Under the pieces are notes generated by a model. It had not been told where the DNA came from. It was given only the letters and a program-made list of their open reading frames with translations, and did no database searches. A program made the translations under genes and the position numbers. A stretch of DNA of 64,000 nt from Flavobacterium sp. GSB-24 (GTDB taxonomy: Bacteria; Bacteroidota; Bacteroidia; Flavobacteriales; Flavobacteriaceae). Where the stretch lies: NCBI RefSeq assembly GCF_027924665.1, contig NZ_AP027043.1:930001-994000 (forward strand), given 5' to 3'. This document shows positions 63,140-64,000 of the stretch, piece by piece (positions within the stretch are counted from its first letter, which is position 1; each line of letters starts with the position of its first letter).

Positions 63140-64000
63140 ATGACTAATATTCAATTCATTGCCAAATCTGTTCAGGCACCTGCAGTCAGCATTCAAAACA
63201 CCGTAAAATTATTAGAGGAAGATTGTACAATTCCGTTTATTTCGAGATACCGAAAAGACGCGACTGGTAATCTTGATGAAATTGTAATTGAGCAGATTGC
63301 AAAATTGCAGAAAGATTATGATACACTTGTAAAACGTAAAGAGGCTGTCCTAAAATCTATAGAAGAACAAAAAGCGCTCACGCCGGATTTGAAGAAAAAG
63401 ATTGTAGATAGTTTTGATCTGCAGGAAATTGAAGATTTCTATCTTCCGTATAAAAAGAAGAAAAAAACAAAAGCAGATGTTGCCCGCGAGTTTGGTTTAG
63501 AGCCTTTGGCAAAAATCATAATGTCTGAAAGTGATGTAGATGTCGATTTTGTTTCAACACAATACATTAATGAAAATGTGATTAATGAAGAAGCGGCAAT
63601 GCAAGGCGCACGAGATATTGTGGCAGAATGGATTAACGAAAATATTTATGTTCGTAAACAGCTTCGTAGATTATATCAGCGAAAAGCTACAATTGCAACC
63701 AAAGTCGTAAAAAAGAAAGCGGAAGAAGAAGGAGCACAAAAATTCAGTCAGTATTTTGATTGGGAAGAGCCTTTGACAAAAGCGCCGGCGCATCGTTTAT
63801 TGGCCATGCTTCGCGCTGAAAATGAAGGTTTTATTAAAATGAAAATAGATGTTGATATCGACGATGCTTACGATGTTATTGACGAAATCATTATTAAAAA
63901 ACAAAATAGCACAACTGCTCATTTACAGTTAGCAATTGAGGATAGTTACAAACGTTTACTAAACCCAGCAATTGGAAACGAAACACTGCAGGAAGCAAAA
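63140..64000 (+). CDS. tex: Tex-family RNA-binding protein, N-terminal part (runs off the window)
   Basis: The first 287 codons are present. SIQNTVKLLEEDCTIPFISR, YRKDATGNLDE, then IEDFYLPYKKKKKTKADVAR and EFGLEPLA are the conserved N-terminal region of Tex (transcription accessory protein, helix-hairpin-helix and YqgF-like core). The S1 domain lies beyond the right edge. Tex family proteins bind nucleic acids and influence transcription; in pathogens they affect toxin expression. The ATG at 63140 precedes the family's usual N-terminus, with an AT-rich leader and no perfect -7 box. Confidence 0.9.
   Translation, partial: MTNIQFIAKSVQAPAVSIQNTVKLLEEDCTIPFISRYRKDATGNLDEIVIEQIAKLQKDYDTLVKRKEAVLKSIEEQKALTPDLKKKIVDSFDLQEIEDFYLPYKKKKKTKADVAREFGLEPLAKIIMSESDVDVDFVSTQYINENVINEEAAMQGARDIVAEWINENIYVRKQLRRLYQRKATIATKVVKKKAEEEGAQKFSQYFDWEEPLTKAPAHRLLAMLRAENEGFIKMKIDVDIDDAYDVIDEIIIKKQNSTTAHLQLAIEDSYKRLLNPAIGNETLQEAK

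Overview
The window looks like chromosomal DNA of a gliding Flavobacterium or a close relative in the Flavobacteriaceae. The evidence is low GC, promoters of the Bacteroidota form TTG-N17-19-TAnnTTTG, absence of Shine-Dalgarno sequences, type IX secretion (T9SS) C-terminal domains, and an sprCDBF-like gliding-motility locus that includes a 5,809-residue SprB-like adhesin. No prophage, CRISPR array or classical insertion sequence was seen.

Layout. 1-79: start of pgk (runs off the left edge). 237-25234: minus-strand surface-motility operon, in transcription order a 135-aa secreted protein, SprC-like, SprD-like, SprB and SprF. 25337-27271: two secreted proteins of unknown function. 27673-31041: plus-strand holB, a DoxX-like gene and a thioesterase gene, then recA. 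31071-31587: a compact intergenic region with two copies of an ECF-sigma-like promoter, a candidate small RNA, a 34-codon ORF and strong terminators. 31590-36714: plsC, a GxxExxY gene framed by an 87-88 bp inverted repeat, trpS, a 41-aa membrane peptide, dprA and an HU/SPOR-domain gene. 36801-44351: envelope-related unknowns, a Pif1-like helicase, an OmpH-like lipoprotein, a methyltransferase and mnmG. 44352-45209: a 14-bp tandem array followed by a cluster of parS-like palindromes. 45190-53406: ybeY, a DUF4175 gene, gltX, an SPFH gene and a small envelope-stress-like cluster. 53407-54539: a very AT-rich gap with degenerate repeats. 54540-61391: glnS, folB, tRNA-Cys, a LysE-family gene, a DUF2807 gene, rnr and a DUF2007 gene. 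61392-62167: an AT-rich gap with DnaA-box-like sites. 62168-64000: rpiB, a DUF1294 gene and the start of tex.

How it fits together. The spr genes would make one surface machine. SprB is the giant moving adhesin, SprF a PorP-type outer-membrane partner, SprD a PorP-like domain tethered through a long Ala/Lys/Glu coiled coil to a SPOR-like domain, and SprC a smaller T9SS-type Ig-like surface protein. Much of the remainder is information processing (holB, recA, dprA, trpS, gltX, glnS, mnmG, ybeY, rnr, tex, tRNA-Cys). The parS-like cluster beside mnmG, together with the AT-rich region at 61.4-62.2 kb, suggests an origin-proximal chromosome segment, although no parA, parB or dnaA lies in the window.

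The strongest items for follow-up are the regularly spaced parS-like array with its neighbouring tandem repeat, the paired ECF-like promoters downstream of recA, and the inverted-repeat-framed GxxExxY gene. All family assignments come from reading the sequence; no database search was run.
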